Notes: generated by a model not told the origin, from the sequence alone. 64,000 nucleotides of DNA from Gleimia coleocanis DSM 15436 (GCF_000159015.1 NZ_DS999544.1:62001-126000), one strand, 5' to 3'; counted from the first letter of the stretch, positions 1 to 11,519 are shown. Made by a program: numbers and translations.

Positions 1-3000
1 GCTGCCCGTAAAGTCTTCGCTCGGCTAGTAGGTGACCTGGTCGTAGACGTAACCGACGCGAAGCTAGGACCAGCCATTCAGCGTCTGAAAGCAAACGGCG
101 CTCGCCTGAACATGAACCTACTGGGTGAAGCTGTGTTGGGCGACAAAGAAGCTTCCCGCCGTCTGGAAGATACTATGCAGTTGCTGCAACGAGACGACGT
201 AGACTATGTTTCCCTGAAGGTTTCTGCAGTAACTGGCCCACATAATGCTTGGGGCTACGACCAGGTGGTTAATCACGCGGTTGAACAGTTACTTCCTCTA
301 TACCAGTACGTGGCTGCTTCCGGTAAAGACAAGTTCATTAACTTGGATATGGAAGAATATCGTGACCTGAACCTCACTATCGACGTTTTTAAACGCATCC
401 TTGACCGCCCAGAACTGCTGGGATTAGAAGCCGGCATCGTATTGCAGGCGTACCTGCCAGATACGTTGCTTTGCATGCAGGATTTGCAGGAGTGGGCGGC
501 AGCTCGCCGCGCTCGCGGTGGGGCGCGTATTAAGGTGCGTGTTGTAAAGGGCGCTAACTTGGCGATGGAACGCGTGGACGCCCTCATGCACGGGTGGGAA
601 ATGACTACTTGGGATTCCAAACAGGCAACTGACGCGAACTACTTGCGTATCCTCGACTGGGCAATGCAACCAGAGCGGATTGAAAATATTCGTTTGGGCG
701 TGGCTGGTCATAATCTTTTCACTGTGGCTGCGGCTTGGGAATTGGCATTGGAGCGGGGCGTTACCGAGGGTGTTGAAATTGAAATGCTTTCCGGTATGGC
801 CACTCAGCAGGCTTCCGCCGTCCGAGAAGATGTCGGCAACCTGCTGCTGTACGTGCCAGTGGTTCACCCGGCAGAATACGATGTGGCCATCGCTTACCTG
901 GTCCGTCGTTTGGAAGAAAACTCTGCTGACGCTAACTTCATGGCCTCTATTTTTGACATTGGCACTAACGTGGCTTCCTTTGATAAGGAAAAGCAGCGTT
1001 TCTTGGATGCAGTTGAACAAATGCAGGTAGAGGGTACTAGCCGCGTGGGCTCTAACCGCCAGCAGAATCGCCAGACTGAAACTACTGAGTCTCTTTCCGC
1101 TGAAGCGCAACACGCCGATGGTGCTTGGAAGTTCACTAATACCGCGGATTCTGACCCGGCTATGCGGGCAAACCTAGAGTGGGCAAAAGCCATTGCAGAG
1201 CGTATCCCAACTTCAAAGTTGGGCGTGAAAACCGCTGCAGAAGCAGAAATCACTGACCACGCTGAGCTGGATAAGTTCATTCAGAAGATTAAGCTGGGGG
1301 CTCGCGCTTGGGCTGCTAAACCAGCAGCAGAACGTGCTGATATTTTGCATAAAGTCGGTGTAGAAATCACTCGCCGTCGCGCAGATTTGATTGAAGTAGC
1401 TGGTGCTGAACTGGGCAAGGGACTAGACCAGGCTGACGTAGAAGTATCCGAAGCAGCTGACTTCGCGCACTATTACGCCCAGCAGGCCCTGGAACTTGAA
1501 AAAGTTAATGGCGCAGAATTTAGCCCAGTGGACGTAACCTTAGTTACCCCACCATGGAACTTCCCTCTGGCAATCCCTGCGGGTGGTGTCCTCGCCGCCC
1601 TCGCCGCTGGTTCCGGTGCGATTCTGAAGCCCGCCTCAGTTTCCAAGCGTTGTGGCGCCATCATTGCTGAATGTCTGTGGGCTGCCGGCGTACCAGCTGA
1701 CGTATTCGGTTTAGTGAACGTCGGCGAAAAGGAGCTAGGTAAGGAACTGGTAACCGATAAGCGAATCGGACGCGTAGTTCTCACCGGCGGTGCAGAAACC
1801 GCGGAACTTTTCCGCTCCTGGGACCCAACTTTGAAACTGATGGCAGAAACCTCAGGTAAGAACTCCATCATCGTCACGCCATCTGCCGACCTGGACCTGG
1901 CAGTTAAAGACATTGTGAACTCTGCCTTCGGACACGCTGGACAGAAATGCTCCGCCTGTTCATACGCAATCCTCGTGGGCTCAGCCGGTTTCTCAAAACG
2001 CGTCCGTAACCAGATTGTCGATGCCGTGAAGTCTCTTAACATCGGCTGGGCAGATGACCTTTCCGTACAGATGGGGCCACTTTCAGTTGAACCAGGTGAA
2101 AAACTGATGCGTGGTTTGACGAAACTGGAACCAGGTCAGCGTTGGGTGGTTGAACCAAAGCAACTGGATGAAACCGGTCGCCTCTGGAGTCCAGGTGTGC
2201 GCGCAGGCGTAGAAGTCGGCTCTGAATACCACATGACTGAATACTTCGGTCCACTGCTGGGCATCATGCGGGTAGACACCCTGGAAGAAGCCATCATGGC
2301 GCAAAACCTCACTCACTACGGTCTAACTGCAGGCTTGCACTCTTTAGACGCTGAAGAAATTAACCTGTGGCTAAATAACGTGGAAGCCGGTAACGTCTAC
2401 GTAAACCGCGGTATTACTGGCGCAATCGTGCAACGCCAGCCATTCGGTGGCTGGAAGCGCTCAGTAGTCGGTGAAGGCGCGAAAGCTGGGGGTCCAAACT
2501 ACCTATTCGGTTTCGGCGAATTTACCGCCACCGAGCTGAAACCAGTTTTTGCAGAAGTAGAGCTCAAAGAACAGTTCACTGAATTACTTGCAGTGGCGGA
2601 AGAATACTTGGATAAGGACGCCCTCGAGAAATTTGTGAACGTAGTTAAGCACGACGCTGCCGTGACTGCGGAAGTATTCGACGCGCTGCACGACCCAAGC
2701 GATATCCCAGTGGAGCGTAACATTCTGCGTTACCTGCCAGCTGAAACCACGCTGCGCTTGGGTAAGGAAGCGGATATGTATCAGATTCTGCGTGCTCTCT
2801 CAGCTGCCATGGCAGTCGGTGGTTTTGCGTTCTTCGCGGAAGAAGAGGAAGCCTTCGCTCGCGTTGTTAACGGCGGTGGCCTGACTGAGATTGGTCTGGT
2901 CGTATCTGCTTGCGACTACCTGCCAATCAACCTTTCCGCGCTGCTTTCTAAGTACGGAATTCCAGTGATTGTAGAAAACCAGATACAGTTCCAGCGGCGC

Positions 3001-3231
3001 CTGTTGGAAGAGCACGGTTTGGGTGAACGCGTGCGTTTGGTCGCTGAAGATGGTGACGAGCTGCGTCGCGCCGTAGGTGGGTCCATTGATATTGCGATTT
3101 GGGATGGTCCGGTTACGGATGCTTCTCGGATTGAGATTCTGCCTTTCGTGCATGAGCAGGCTGTGTCGATTACGAACCATCGTTTCGGTAACCGCACTCC
3201 TCTGTCAGAGCAGGTGCTAATCGCCGACTAA
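1..3231 (+). CDS. putA: Bifunctional proline dehydrogenase / glutamate-semialdehyde dehydrogenase, 5' truncated by window edge
   Basis: Oxidises proline to P5C and then to glutamate. The reading frame is open to base 1, so the N-terminus lies outside the window. What remains (about 1076 residues) starts inside the TIM-barrel proline dehydrogenase domain (roughly residues 1-340) and continues into an aldehyde dehydrogenase domain (about 400-860). The ALDH general-base region ETSGKN is near residue 616 and the catalytic cysteine in GQKCSA is near residue 650. A further C-terminal segment of about 200 residues follows, as in long actinobacterial PutA. Motif B lies inside the gene at 2620-2626. 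The gene stands alone and ends at a hairpin made of two motif A copies. The family assignment is firm; the exact start is unknown. Confidence 0.93.
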   Translation, partial: AARKVFARLVGDLVVDVTDAKLGPAIQRLKANGARLNMNLLGEAVLGDKEASRRLEDTMQLLQRDDVDYVSLKVSAVTGPHNAWGYDQVVNHAVEQLLPLYQYVAASGKDKFINLDMEEYRDLNLTIDVFKRILDRPELLGLEAGIVLQAYLPDTLLCMQDLQEWAAARRARGGARIKVRVVKGANLAMERVDALMHGWEMTTWDSKQATDANYLRILDWAMQPERIENIRLGVAGHNLFTVAAAWELALERGVTEGVEIEMLSGMATQQASAVREDVGNLLLYVPVVHPAEYDVAIAYLVRRLEENSADANFMASIFDIGTNVASFDKEKQRFLDAVEQMQVEGTSRVGSNRQQNRQTETTESLSAEAQHADGAWKFTNTADSDPAMRANLEWAKAIAERIPTSKLGVKTAAEAEITDHAELDKFIQKIKLGARAWAAKPAAERADILHKVGVEITRRRADLIEVAGAELGKGLDQADVEVSEAADFAHYYAQQALELEKVNGAEFSPVDVTLVTPPWNFPLAIPAGGVLAALAAGSGAILKPASVSKRCGAIIAECLWAAGVPADVFGLVNVGEKELGKELVTDKRIGRVVLTGGAETAELFRSWDPTLKLMAETSGKNSIIVTPSADLDLAVKDIVNSAFGHAGQKCSACSYAILVGSAGFSKRVRNQIVDAVKSLNIGWADDLSVQMGPLSVEPGEKLMRGLTKLEPGQRWVVEPKQLDETGRLWSPGVRAGVEVGSEYHMTEYFGPLLGIMRVDTLEEAIMAQNLTHYGLTAGLHSLDAEEINLWLNNVEAGNVYVNRGITGAIVQRQPFGGWKRSVVGEGAKAGGPNYLFGFGEFTATELKPVFAEVELKEQFTELLAVAEEYLDKDALEKFVNVVKHDAAVTAEVFDALHDPSDIPVERNILRYLPAETTLRLGKEADMYQILRALSAAMAVGGFAFFAEEEEAFARVVNGGGLTEIGLVVSACDYLPINLSALLSKYGIPVIVENQIQFQRRLLEEHGLGERVRLVAEDGDELRRAVGGSIDIAIWDGPVTDASRIEILPFVHEQAVSITNHRFGNRTPLSEQVLIAD

Positions 3232-4834
<1,603 letters not shown>

Positions 4835-4884
4835 TTTTTAACGTTTTCTGCGAAGCGTAACACGCTGAGCTTATAAATATTTAT

Positions 4885-4936
4885 CGGAGCGTAACTCGCC
4901 GAAGTTATTACTTGTGTGTGTTATGCTCCGTTTTTT
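4885..4936 (+). terminator. purA terminator formed by motif A
   Basis: CGGAGCGTAAC (4885-4895) pairs with GTTATGCTCCG (4920-4930), allowing one G-T pair, and TTTTTT follows directly. This is a textbook intrinsic terminator whose left arm is a perfect motif A copy. Another motif A copy sits at 4854-4861. Confidence 0.8.
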
Positions 4937-4994
4937 GTGGGAAATACTTGGGGGCGGAGTGTTACTCTTCGGGGACGAAGCTACAGATTGATTT

Positions 4995-5009
4995 TGGGAA
5001 TCATTTTCA
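4995..5009. promoter_or_regulatory. Zur-like operator
   Basis: TGGGAATCATTTTCA matches the bacterial Zur/Fur-type consensus TGAAAATGATTTTCA at 12 of 15 positions by eye. It lies 53 bp before the start of a zinc/manganese-type binding protein gene, where a metal repressor would be expected. Confidence 0.55.
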
Positions 5010-5061
5010 TTAAGGTTGTAGGGGAGAAAAACAAACACGTCCAGCACCCACCAAAACCTTA

Positions 5062-6654
5062 ATGACAAAACTAAAACACTTCACCAACGCCCTCGGGAAA
5101 GCAAGCCTCGCGGCAATCCTCGCCACCACCGCTACGCTCACCGGAGCATGCACCCAAACTGCGCTCCCACAGCGCGACGACAACGTGCTGGACATTGTCA
5201 CCTCCACCGCAGTCCTCGCTGATATCACGCAAAACGTCGCCGGAAACCGCGCTCGCGTCACCAGCCTCATGCCCGCCGGAGCTGACCCGCACTCATACGA
5301 ACCCACCCTGCGCGATGTCCGCAACATCGCCAACGCCGACGTAGCCTTCACAAACGGGCTACTACTCGAAGACAACGCCTTCATTCGCACCATCGAAACC
5401 AACACGCGCCCCGGAACCCAAATAATCCACCTCGCAGAAGACTCCAGCCAATACGGCACCCACCACATTCCGCTCATCGAAAACCTCAGCCTCGACACCA
5501 TCTGGTTGGGACTGCGCGTGCGTGGAACCGGCGTAAACTACGGCGCCACCCGCAACTCAGACGTAAAACTAAGCGCCACAAACCTTAATGGCCCTGGTGA
5601 ACTCGCCGGATTCCTAACCACAACCTTCGGGCAACCAGAAATCTACATTAACTCAAAAGACGGCTTCGAAAATGACACCGCCACTCTGCCCGTCGACGCC
5701 CACACGCACATGAGCTGGGCCTTCACCAAACCCGGCATCTACGAGCTGGACGTGCAAGCAATCCTGAAAATAAACGACACCGCGAACACCGAAAAAGTAA
5801 TTGATAACCAAAAAATCACTTTTGCGGTGGGCGTGAATTCGCATGATCTGCCAGGAAAAACCACGGTTTTAGATCACGGACATCAAGACATCGCAGTGAA
5901 TCTAGACCAGGGGAAAATCGTCCTTGAAGGCGACTCCCTGGCCGACGATAAAACCCAGCCAAAATCCACTGCCGTCACATACGACCCGGCAACTACTGTA
6001 ATTGCCGTACCAAATAAGGCGTTGCAACAGATTCCTTCCGAACCAGCGTTTCGTTTCCTAGGGCGGGCAGGGGAAGAAACCTACCTGCTACCGCAAGCCG
6101 TGTTAGGTAAACACGTACACGGCGAAATCGATCCGCACTTGTGGCATGACGTTGCGAATGTAAGCGCGTACGTGCAGACGATTCGAGACACGCTCATCCA
6201 AAAAGACCCCGCGGGAGCGAAAATCTACGCGGAAAATGCGGATAAGTACCTGGCGGAATTGGCTGAAACAGATGCTTACGTCCGCACTCAAATCCAAGCA
6301 ATTCCAGCGAAATCACGGCATTTAGTGACAACTCATGATGGCTACGGGTACTTAGGTGAGGCGTATGGGCTGAATATTGCCGGGTTTGTGACGCCGAATC
6401 CTGCCATTGAACCATCTGCGCGAGATTTGATTGCGCTTACCCGAACTTTGCAGAACCTGCAGGTTAAAGCAGTTTTCTTAGAGCCAAATTTGGCATTGCG
6501 GGCGAATAGTTTAACGCAGATTGCGGACCGTTTGGATGTACGGGTTTGTCGGATTTACGGCGATACTTTCGATGAGAAAGTGGATTCTTACATTAAGTTG
6601 ATGCGGTTTAACGCCGATAGTTTGCATGATTGTTTACTGGGGAAAGGGAAGTAG
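5062..6654 (+). CDS. Anchored-repeat-type ABC transporter, metal-binding lipoprotein with inserted surface domain
   Basis: Substrate-binding protein of the ZnuA/TroA (cluster A-1) metal family, 530 residues against about 300 normally. A signal peptide ends in a lipobox-like LTGAC near residue 30. Metal-ligand regions are GADPHSYEP (about 75-83), GEIDPHLWHD (about 355), the TTHDGYGYLG segment and a C-terminal RIYGDTFDE. The extra length is an inserted module at about residues 150-290, containing THMSWAFTKPGIYELDV. This is the actinobacterial 'anchored repeat' / choice-of-anchor M type module, also seen in the next gene. Motif B is at 5089-5095, encoding part of the signal peptide. No ribosome site is obvious, so the mRNA may be leaderless. 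The next gene starts right after its stop. Substrate is probably Zn or Mn (inference). Confidence 0.82.
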   Translation: MTKLKHFTNALGKASLAAILATTATLTGACTQTALPQRDDNVLDIVTSTAVLADITQNVAGNRARVTSLMPAGADPHSYEPTLRDVRNIANADVAFTNGLLLEDNAFIRTIETNTRPGTQIIHLAEDSSQYGTHHIPLIENLSLDTIWLGLRVRGTGVNYGATRNSDVKLSATNLNGPGELAGFLTTTFGQPEIYINSKDGFENDTATLPVDAHTHMSWAFTKPGIYELDVQAILKINDTANTEKVIDNQKITFAVGVNSHDLPGKTTVLDHGHQDIAVNLDQGKIVLEGDSLADDKTQPKSTAVTYDPATTVIAVPNKALQQIPSEPAFRFLGRAGEETYLLPQAVLGKHVHGEIDPHLWHDVANVSAYVQTIRDTLIQKDPAGAKIYAENADKYLAELAETDAYVRTQIQAIPAKSRHLVTTHDGYGYLGEAYGLNIAGFVTPNPAIEPSARDLIALTRTLQNLQVKAVFLEPNLALRANSLTQIADRLDVRVCRIYGDTFDEKVDSYIKLMRFNADSLHDCLLGKGK

Positions 6655-7605
6655 ATGAAGTTGCGTAAGGTAGCGACCGTTGTTGTGGTGGCAGCTTTGC
6701 TGGCTGTTGGTGGCTTGGCGCCAGCGAATGCGGAGGTTAAGGATCCGAATTTGGAGCAGACGGTTTCGGATTCGGAGAGTTACGCTCCGGCGGGTGAACA
6801 GCGGGTGCTGACTGATGGGCACGTTGATTTGGGTCCGGTTTATAGTTCTGAGTCTGGCGTTTTATCTTTGTTGGCTCGTGATGACACGGCGGAAACCCCG
6901 GTGTGGCGCGATGTTAATGACGTGGTTTTCAACGTGGGTGATGTGGCGCAGCAGGTACTTCCTGAGGGGGATACCTATGATTTCACGGGTGCTGCCGCTG
7001 GGGAAACTGTTTGGGCGCTTCCGCAGACGCAGGTAGCTGGCGTTCCTTGGCTGGGCTGGAATACGCAGCATCCGCAGTTGGCGCAGGCAGTTGATCGTGG
7101 GGTTACTTTTGAGTTTTTGGGTCATCAGGGGGATGGTGATTTCACGGTTTTCTTGCAGGCGGGTGGTTTTGGTGAACCGCAGGTGTTGTGGACTTCCGCT
7201 AAGTCTGAGGCGCAGTCGATTTGGGTGGATGCTCTGACGCATACGCATGCTAACTGGGTTTTCACTAAGCCGGGTGTGCATTTGGTGAAGTTGCGGGTGA
7301 AGGCGGCTTTGCAGGATGGTAAGGAAGTTTCTGCAGAGGGCGTGTTACGCTTCGCGGTTGGAAATGTGAAAGCAGATGAGGCTTTTAGTGCGCAGTGGCA
7401 GGGGAGTGCGGCTGAGTCAGCAACTGCTGGCGATGGTGCAAGCAGCGAGTCTGCTGTGACTGTGGCTGATACTTTTTCTACGGTTGGGCGAGTTACGCTT
7501 GGCCTGAGTGTGGGGGCAGTTGTCCTGTTGGCAGTTTTGGGATTCCTTTTCTTCCGAGGGCGTAAAGCACAGGCCGCTGTTTTTTCTGAATCTCAGGATT
7601 CTTAA
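6655..7605 (+). CDS. Choice-of-anchor M domain surface protein of the anchored-repeat ABC locus
   Basis: A 316-residue exported protein. It has a signal peptide (about 1-27, ending APANA), one beta-rich module (about 45-235, containing the signature HTHANWVFTKPGVHLVKLRV) and a Ser/Ala-rich linker. It ends with a membrane helix (about 278-298) and the basic tail FRGRK. There is no LPXTG motif, so it is anchored by the membrane helix alone. The module matches the insertion in the upstream binding protein, which suggests the two cooperate at the surface, perhaps in capturing metal or a metal carrier. AGGGAAG precedes the ATG, which follows the upstream stop with no gap. Motif A cores lie inside the gene at 7344-7351 and 7492-7499. 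Confidence 0.8.
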   Translation: MKLRKVATVVVVAALLAVGGLAPANAEVKDPNLEQTVSDSESYAPAGEQRVLTDGHVDLGPVYSSESGVLSLLARDDTAETPVWRDVNDVVFNVGDVAQQVLPEGDTYDFTGAAAGETVWALPQTQVAGVPWLGWNTQHPQLAQAVDRGVTFEFLGHQGDGDFTVFLQAGGFGEPQVLWTSAKSEAQSIWVDALTHTHANWVFTKPGVHLVKLRVKAALQDGKEVSAEGVLRFAVGNVKADEAFSAQWQGSAAESATAGDGASSESAVTVADTFSTVGRVTLGLSVGAVVLLAVLGFLFFRGRKAQAAVFSESQDS

Positions 7606-7793
7606 TCTTTTCTGCCGAAGCGTAACACGCTGATTCCCAGATTTTCCCTTTCTAAAACCGAAGCGTAACACTCCGAACTCGCGTGTTTAGCTACAAACCA
7701 GCGGAGCGTAACACGCCAAGGATAGGGAAGTCGGCGAGTTACGCTTCGGGAAAAACTTACAAAATTGACGTAACCAGTAAGGAAACTTAACTG
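7606..7793. repeat. Motif A cluster inside the metal transporter locus
   Basis: Four motif A cores occur in 130 bp: 7619-7626 (+), 7662-7669 (+), 7705-7712 (+) and 7738-7745 (-). The last two can pair to a hairpin (about 7701-7749). The cluster separates the surface protein from the ATPase gene, so the two halves of the locus may be transcribed separately. Confidence 0.75.
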
Positions 7794-8543
7794 ATGAATC
7801 ACCCTCTTGAAGTGACAAACCTCTGCACCGACTTAGGGCGCAGGCGCGTCCTCACAGACGTGAACCTCACCGTGGGAAGCGGCAAGTTCGTGGGTTTGAT
7901 TGGACCCAACGGGGCCGGTAAAACCACGCTACTGCGTTCCATTTTGGGACTGATCCCTACCCGCCAGGGTGAAGTTAAGGTTTCTGGTTTAACTGGTAAC
8001 AAAGCTCGTGACTTAATTGGCTATGTTCCGCAACGACACGAGTTTGCTTGGGATTTCCCCATTGACGTTAAAGGGGTAGTCATGACTGGGCGGACGCGTC
8101 GCATCGGGTGGTTAAGGCAACCGAAGGCTGCTGACTATCAGGCTGTGCACGCCGCCCTCGAGAAAGTAAAAATGGTGGACCTAGCCAAGCGTCCCGTCGG
8201 GGAACTCTCTGGCGGGCAACGCCAACGCGTGCTGATGGCGCGCGCGCTGGTAACTAACCCCGATATTTTGCTGCTTGACGAACCATTCACCGGTCTGGAT
8301 ATGCCCAGCCAGGAACTGCTTTTGGAACTATTCCAAGACCTTGCTGCCAGTGGAACTTCACTGCTAATGTCCACGCACGACTTGGGGTCAGCTGCGGACG
8401 TTTGCCACGAAATGATTTTGCTTAACAAAACTGTGGTGGCGCAGGGAACGGCTGCGGAACTCGCAGATCCGGAACTGTGGATGCGAACTTTTTCAGTTAA
8501 AGCTAACTCGCCACTACTACGCACGGTAGGAGTCCGCTCATGA
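7794..8543 (+). CDS. Anchored-repeat-type ABC transporter, ATP-binding subunit
   Basis: ATPase of the metal (ZnuC-like) family, 249 residues. Walker A is GPNGAGKTT near residue 40, the Q-loop is in GYVPQRHEF, the signature is LSGGQRQR near 140, Walker B is DILLLDEPFTGLD near 160, and the switch histidine is in STHDLG. AAGGAA precedes the ATG. Its stop overlaps the permease start (ATGA). Motif B is at 8154-8160, encoding ALEK. The partner binding protein and surface protein lie upstream. Confidence 0.92.
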   Translation: MNHPLEVTNLCTDLGRRRVLTDVNLTVGSGKFVGLIGPNGAGKTTLLRSILGLIPTRQGEVKVSGLTGNKARDLIGYVPQRHEFAWDFPIDVKGVVMTGRTRRIGWLRQPKAADYQAVHAALEKVKMVDLAKRPVGELSGGQRQRVLMARALVTNPDILLLDEPFTGLDMPSQELLLELFQDLAASGTSLLMSTHDLGSAADVCHEMILLNKTVVAQGTAAELADPELWMRTFSVKANSPLLRTVGVRS

Positions 8544-9412
8544 TTTCACTTTGGGAGTTTTTCCAAGATCTTACGAACCCAGCGTTGGCTTTCTTGCCGA
8601 AGGCGTTGCTGATTGCGGTTATGAGCGCTACCGTTTGTGGCGTGGTGGGTACGCACGTGGTGTTGCGTGGCATGGCGTTCATTGGGGACGCGGTGGCGCA
8701 CGCGGTTTTCCCAGGTATTGCAATTGCTTTCGTACTGCAGGGGTCTATGCTGCTGGGCGGTGCCGTGGCGGGCGTGGTGATTGCCGTGCTGGTGACGTTG
8801 TTTTCGCAGAATCGGCGCGTTAAAGAAGATACGGTGATTGGTATTTTCTTTGCGTTTGCTTTCGCGTTGGGGTTGATTATTATTAGCCAAACCCGCGGGT
8901 ATACTGCTTCGCTTTCGTCTTTCTTATTCGGGTCGATTACAGGCGTGCCAGATTCTGACATGGTGTTGGTTGCGGTAGTTGGTTTCGTTGTGATTGCAAT
9001 GCTTTTGGTGTTGCATAAGGAGCTGGTAACGGTTTCTTTGGACCGGGAAACCGCACGAGCACAGCGTCTGCCAGTGCTGTGGTTGGATTTGGTGCTTTAT
9101 CTGCTGGTGACAGCTGCCGTGGTGATTTCGGTGCGCACGATTGGCAATATTTTGGTTTTGGCGCTGTTGGTTACTCCGGCGGCGGCGGCGCGTATGTTGA
9201 CGGACCGGATGGGCGTGATGATGGCGCTTTCAGCGTTGATTGGTGGCGTTTCTTCGTTCTTTGGCTTGTATTTGTCGTGGTCGTTGGATGTGCCAACAGG
9301 GGCGATGATTGTGATGGTTGTGACGGGAGTTTTCTTTGTGGCTTGGTTGCTTTCTCCGAAGCAGGGGATTGTGGTTTGGTTGCATAGCCGTCGTGAAATG
9401 GTCGAAGCGTAA
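8540..9412 (+). CDS. Anchored-repeat-type ABC transporter, permease subunit (ZnuB-like)
   Basis: A 290-residue integral membrane protein of the ABC-3 (ZnuB/MntB) metal permease family, with about eight hydrophobic segments. Family features include THVVLRGMAFIGDAVAHAVFPG near the N-terminus and NILVLALLVTPAAAARMLTDR near residue 205. It overlaps the ATPase gene by four bases. The last codons, GAA GCG TAA, form part of motif A (core 9406-9413), so the repeat supplies the stop codon. Confidence 0.92.
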   Translation: MISLWEFFQDLTNPALAFLPKALLIAVMSATVCGVVGTHVVLRGMAFIGDAVAHAVFPGIAIAFVLQGSMLLGGAVAGVVIAVLVTLFSQNRRVKEDTVIGIFFAFAFALGLIIISQTRGYTASLSSFLFGSITGVPDSDMVLVAVVGFVVIAMLLVLHKELVTVSLDRETARAQRLPVLWLDLVLYLLVTAAVVISVRTIGNILVLALLVTPAAAARMLTDRMGVMMALSALIGGVSSFFGLYLSWSLDVPTGAMIVMVVTGVFFVAWLLSPKQGIVVWLHSRREMVEA

Positions 9413-9480
9413 CACTTCGGTGGCTTGTGGGATTTTCGAGGGCGGAAGGTATAGGGTTTCTGCGGGGAGTGTTACGCTCC
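9403..9480. repeat. Inverted motif A pair enclosing motif B
   Basis: Motif A at 9406-9413 (+) and 9471-9478 (-) face each other around motif B at 9437-9443 (-). The pair could act as the terminator of the metal transporter operon. Confidence 0.6.
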
Positions 9481-9564
9481 GTCCTTAGAAACTCAAGGGA
9501 AAACTTCGGTAAACCGAAAAATTTCAGAATGAAACGTAATCGTGGGACTTCCCGCCTGGAAATT

Positions 9565-9620
9565 TTGCCTGACCATGAGCGATAATTAATAACGTGACTT
9601 ATGGCGCAAACGCGCGTCAC
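9565..9620 (+). promoter_or_regulatory. Candidate pckG promoter and leader hairpin
   Basis: TTGCCT (9565-9570) and TAATAA (9587-9592) are spaced 16 bp apart and resemble a vegetative promoter. Directly after it, GTGAC (9594) and GTCAC (9616) bracket an inner GCGC/GCGC pair, which could be an operator or a 5'-leader hairpin. Prediction by eye only. Confidence 0.35.
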
Positions 9621-9686
9621 AAGATAATGACCAGTGGATGTTAAAGATGGCATCCAGGAAGTACAAATGCCGCAGGAGGCGAAAGT

Positions 9687-11519
9687 ATGACCGTAACGCT
9701 CGAGGACATCAAAGCAGTTGCTCCGTCCAACGCACCAGCAGACGTAATCGAATGGGTTGCAAAGGTTGCAGAACTAACCACCCCAGATCGCGTTGAATTC
9801 TCCGATGGTTCACAGGAAGAATGGGACCGCCTCACCAACCTCATGGTTGAGAACGGCATGTTCACCAAGCTGAACGAAGAAAAGCGTCCAAACTCCTTCC
9901 TGGCTCGCTCCAAGCCATCCGACGTTGCACGTGTTGAATCCCGTACCTTCATCTGCTCTGAAAAGGAAGAAGATGCTGGCCCAACCAACCACTGGGCAGA
10001 TCCAAAGGAAATGAAGGAAACCCTGAACCGCGTATTCACCGGTTGTATGAAGGGTCGTACCATGTACGTTATTCCTTTCTCCATGGGTCCTCTGGGTGGT
10101 CCAATCTCCCAGCTGGGTATCGAAATCTCTGACTCCCCATACGTTGTATGTAACATGCGCATCATGACCCGCATGGGCTCTGCAGCTATGGACCTGATCA
10201 ACGAAGGTGCTGTTTGGGTTCCAGCAGTTCACTCCGTTGGTGTTCCATTGGCAGAAGGCGAAGTTGACGACAACTGGCCATGCAACGATGAAAAGTACAT
10301 CACCCACTTCCCAGAAACCAACGAAATCTGGTCCTACGGCTCCGGCTACGGCGGCAACGCACTGCTGGGCAAGAAGTGCTTCGCTCTGCGTATCGCTTCC
10401 ACCATGGCACGCCGCGACGGCTGGATGGCAGAACACATGCTGATCCTGCGTCTAACCGAAGAAAAGACCGGCAAGCAGTTCCACGTAACCGCTGCATTCC
10501 CATCCGCATGTGGTAAGACCAACCTGGCTATGCTGGAACCAACCATCCCAGGCTACAAGGTTGAAACCGTTGGTGACGACATCGCTTGGATGCGCCCAGG
10601 CCCAGATGGCCGCCTGTACGCAATCAACCCAGAAGCAGGCTTCTTCGGCGTTGCACCAGGTACCTCTTACTCCACCAACCCAATGGCAATGGAGACCATG
10701 AAGGCTAACTCCATCTTCACCAACGTCGCACTGACCGACGACGGTGACGTATGGTGGGAAGGCATCGACGGTGAAACCCCAGCACACCTGATTGACTGGC
10801 ACGGCAACGACTGGACCCCAGAATCCGGCGAAAAGGCAGCACATCCAAACTCCCGCTTCACCGTTCCAGCATCCCAGTGTCCAATCATCTGCGAGGACTG
10901 GGAAGCACCACAGGGTGTTGCAGTTGACGCAATCCTGTTCGGTGGCCGCCGCGCTACCAACGTTCCACTGGTAGCTGAAGCATACTCCGCAAACCACGGT
11001 GTATTCATCGGCGCATCCGTAGCATCCGAAGTTACCGCTGCAGCAACCGACGTGAAGGCAGGCTCCCTGCGTCACGACCCATTCGCAATGCTGCCATTCT
11101 GTGGTTACCACATGGCTGACTACTGGGGCCACTGGATCGAAATGGCTGAAAAGCTGGGCGACAAGTTCCCTAAGATCTACCAGGTTAACTGGTTCCGCAA
11201 GGATGACGAAGGCAACTGGTTGTGGCCAGGCTACGGCGACAACTCCCGTGTTCTGGACTGGATCGTTCGCCGCGCAGCAGGTGAAGTTGAAGCAATCGAC
11301 GGTGTAACCGGTCGTTACCCTAAGTTTGAAGACTTCAACTTGGCTGGCTTGGACTTCTCTGAAGACACCTGGAAGAAGCTGTTCCACATTGATCCAGAAG
11401 CATGGGCAGCAGAAATGAACGAAACCGAAGAGTACTTCAAGCAGTTTGGCGATAAGCTACCTGCAGAAATCACCGAAGAACTCGCTAAGTTCCGTGCTCG
11501 CATTGCAGAAGCAAAGTGA
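9687..11519 (+). CDS. pckG: Phosphoenolpyruvate carboxykinase (GTP)
   Basis: Makes PEP from oxaloacetate with GTP, the entry to gluconeogenesis. The protein is 610 residues, the standard length for the GTP-dependent family. The kinase P-loop [12 protein letters not shown] is near residue 270. The region [17 protein letters not shown] (about 150) and [12 protein letters not shown] (about 415) are family features. AGGAGGCG stands 6 bases before the ATG. Codon choice is strongly biased (CCA, GCA, AAG, AAC), which suggests high expression, and no motif A or B copy lies inside. It is a single gene ended by a motif-B hairpin. Together with putA and gdhA it links amino-acid carbon to sugars. Confidence 0.98.
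   Translation: MTVTLEDIKAVAPSNAPADVIEWVAKVAELTTPDRVEFSDGSQEEWDRLTNLMVENGMFTKLNEEKRPNSFLARSKPSDVARVESRTFICSEKEEDAGPTNHWADPKEMKETLNRVFTGCMKGRTMYVIPFSMGPLGGPISQLGIEISDSPYVVCNMRIMTRMGSAAMDLINEGAVWVPAVHSVGVPLAEGEVDDNWPCNDEKYITHFPETNEIWSYGSGYGGNALLGKKCFALRIASTMARRDGWMAEHMLILRLTEEKTGKQFHVTAAFPSACGKTNLAMLEPTIPGYKVETVGDDIAWMRPGPDGRLYAINPEAGFFGVAPGTSYSTNPMAMETMKANSIFTNVALTDDGDVWWEGIDGETPAHLIDWHGNDWTPESGEKAAHPNSRFTVPASQCPIICEDWEAPQGVAVDAILFGGRRATNVPLVAEAYSANHGVFIGASVASEVTAAATDVKAGSLRHDPFAMLPFCGYHMADYWGHWIEMAEKLGDKFPKIYQVNWFRKDDEGNWLWPGYGDNSRVLDWIVRRAAGEVEAIDGVTGRYPKFEDFNLAGLDFSEDTWKKLFHIDPEAWAAEMNETEEYFKQFGDKLPAEITEELAKFRARIAEAK

Noticed and set aside
1597-1603. GCCCTCG cores at 1597, 31974 and 42001
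   Set aside because: Flanks do not match motif B (followed by CC or AC rather than RRAA); treated as chance matches in coding sequence.
10452-11387. Long open frame on the minus strand opposite pckG
   Set aside because: It mirrors the strongly biased codons of pckG, has no family resemblance and is rich in Cys and Trp, as shadow frames are.
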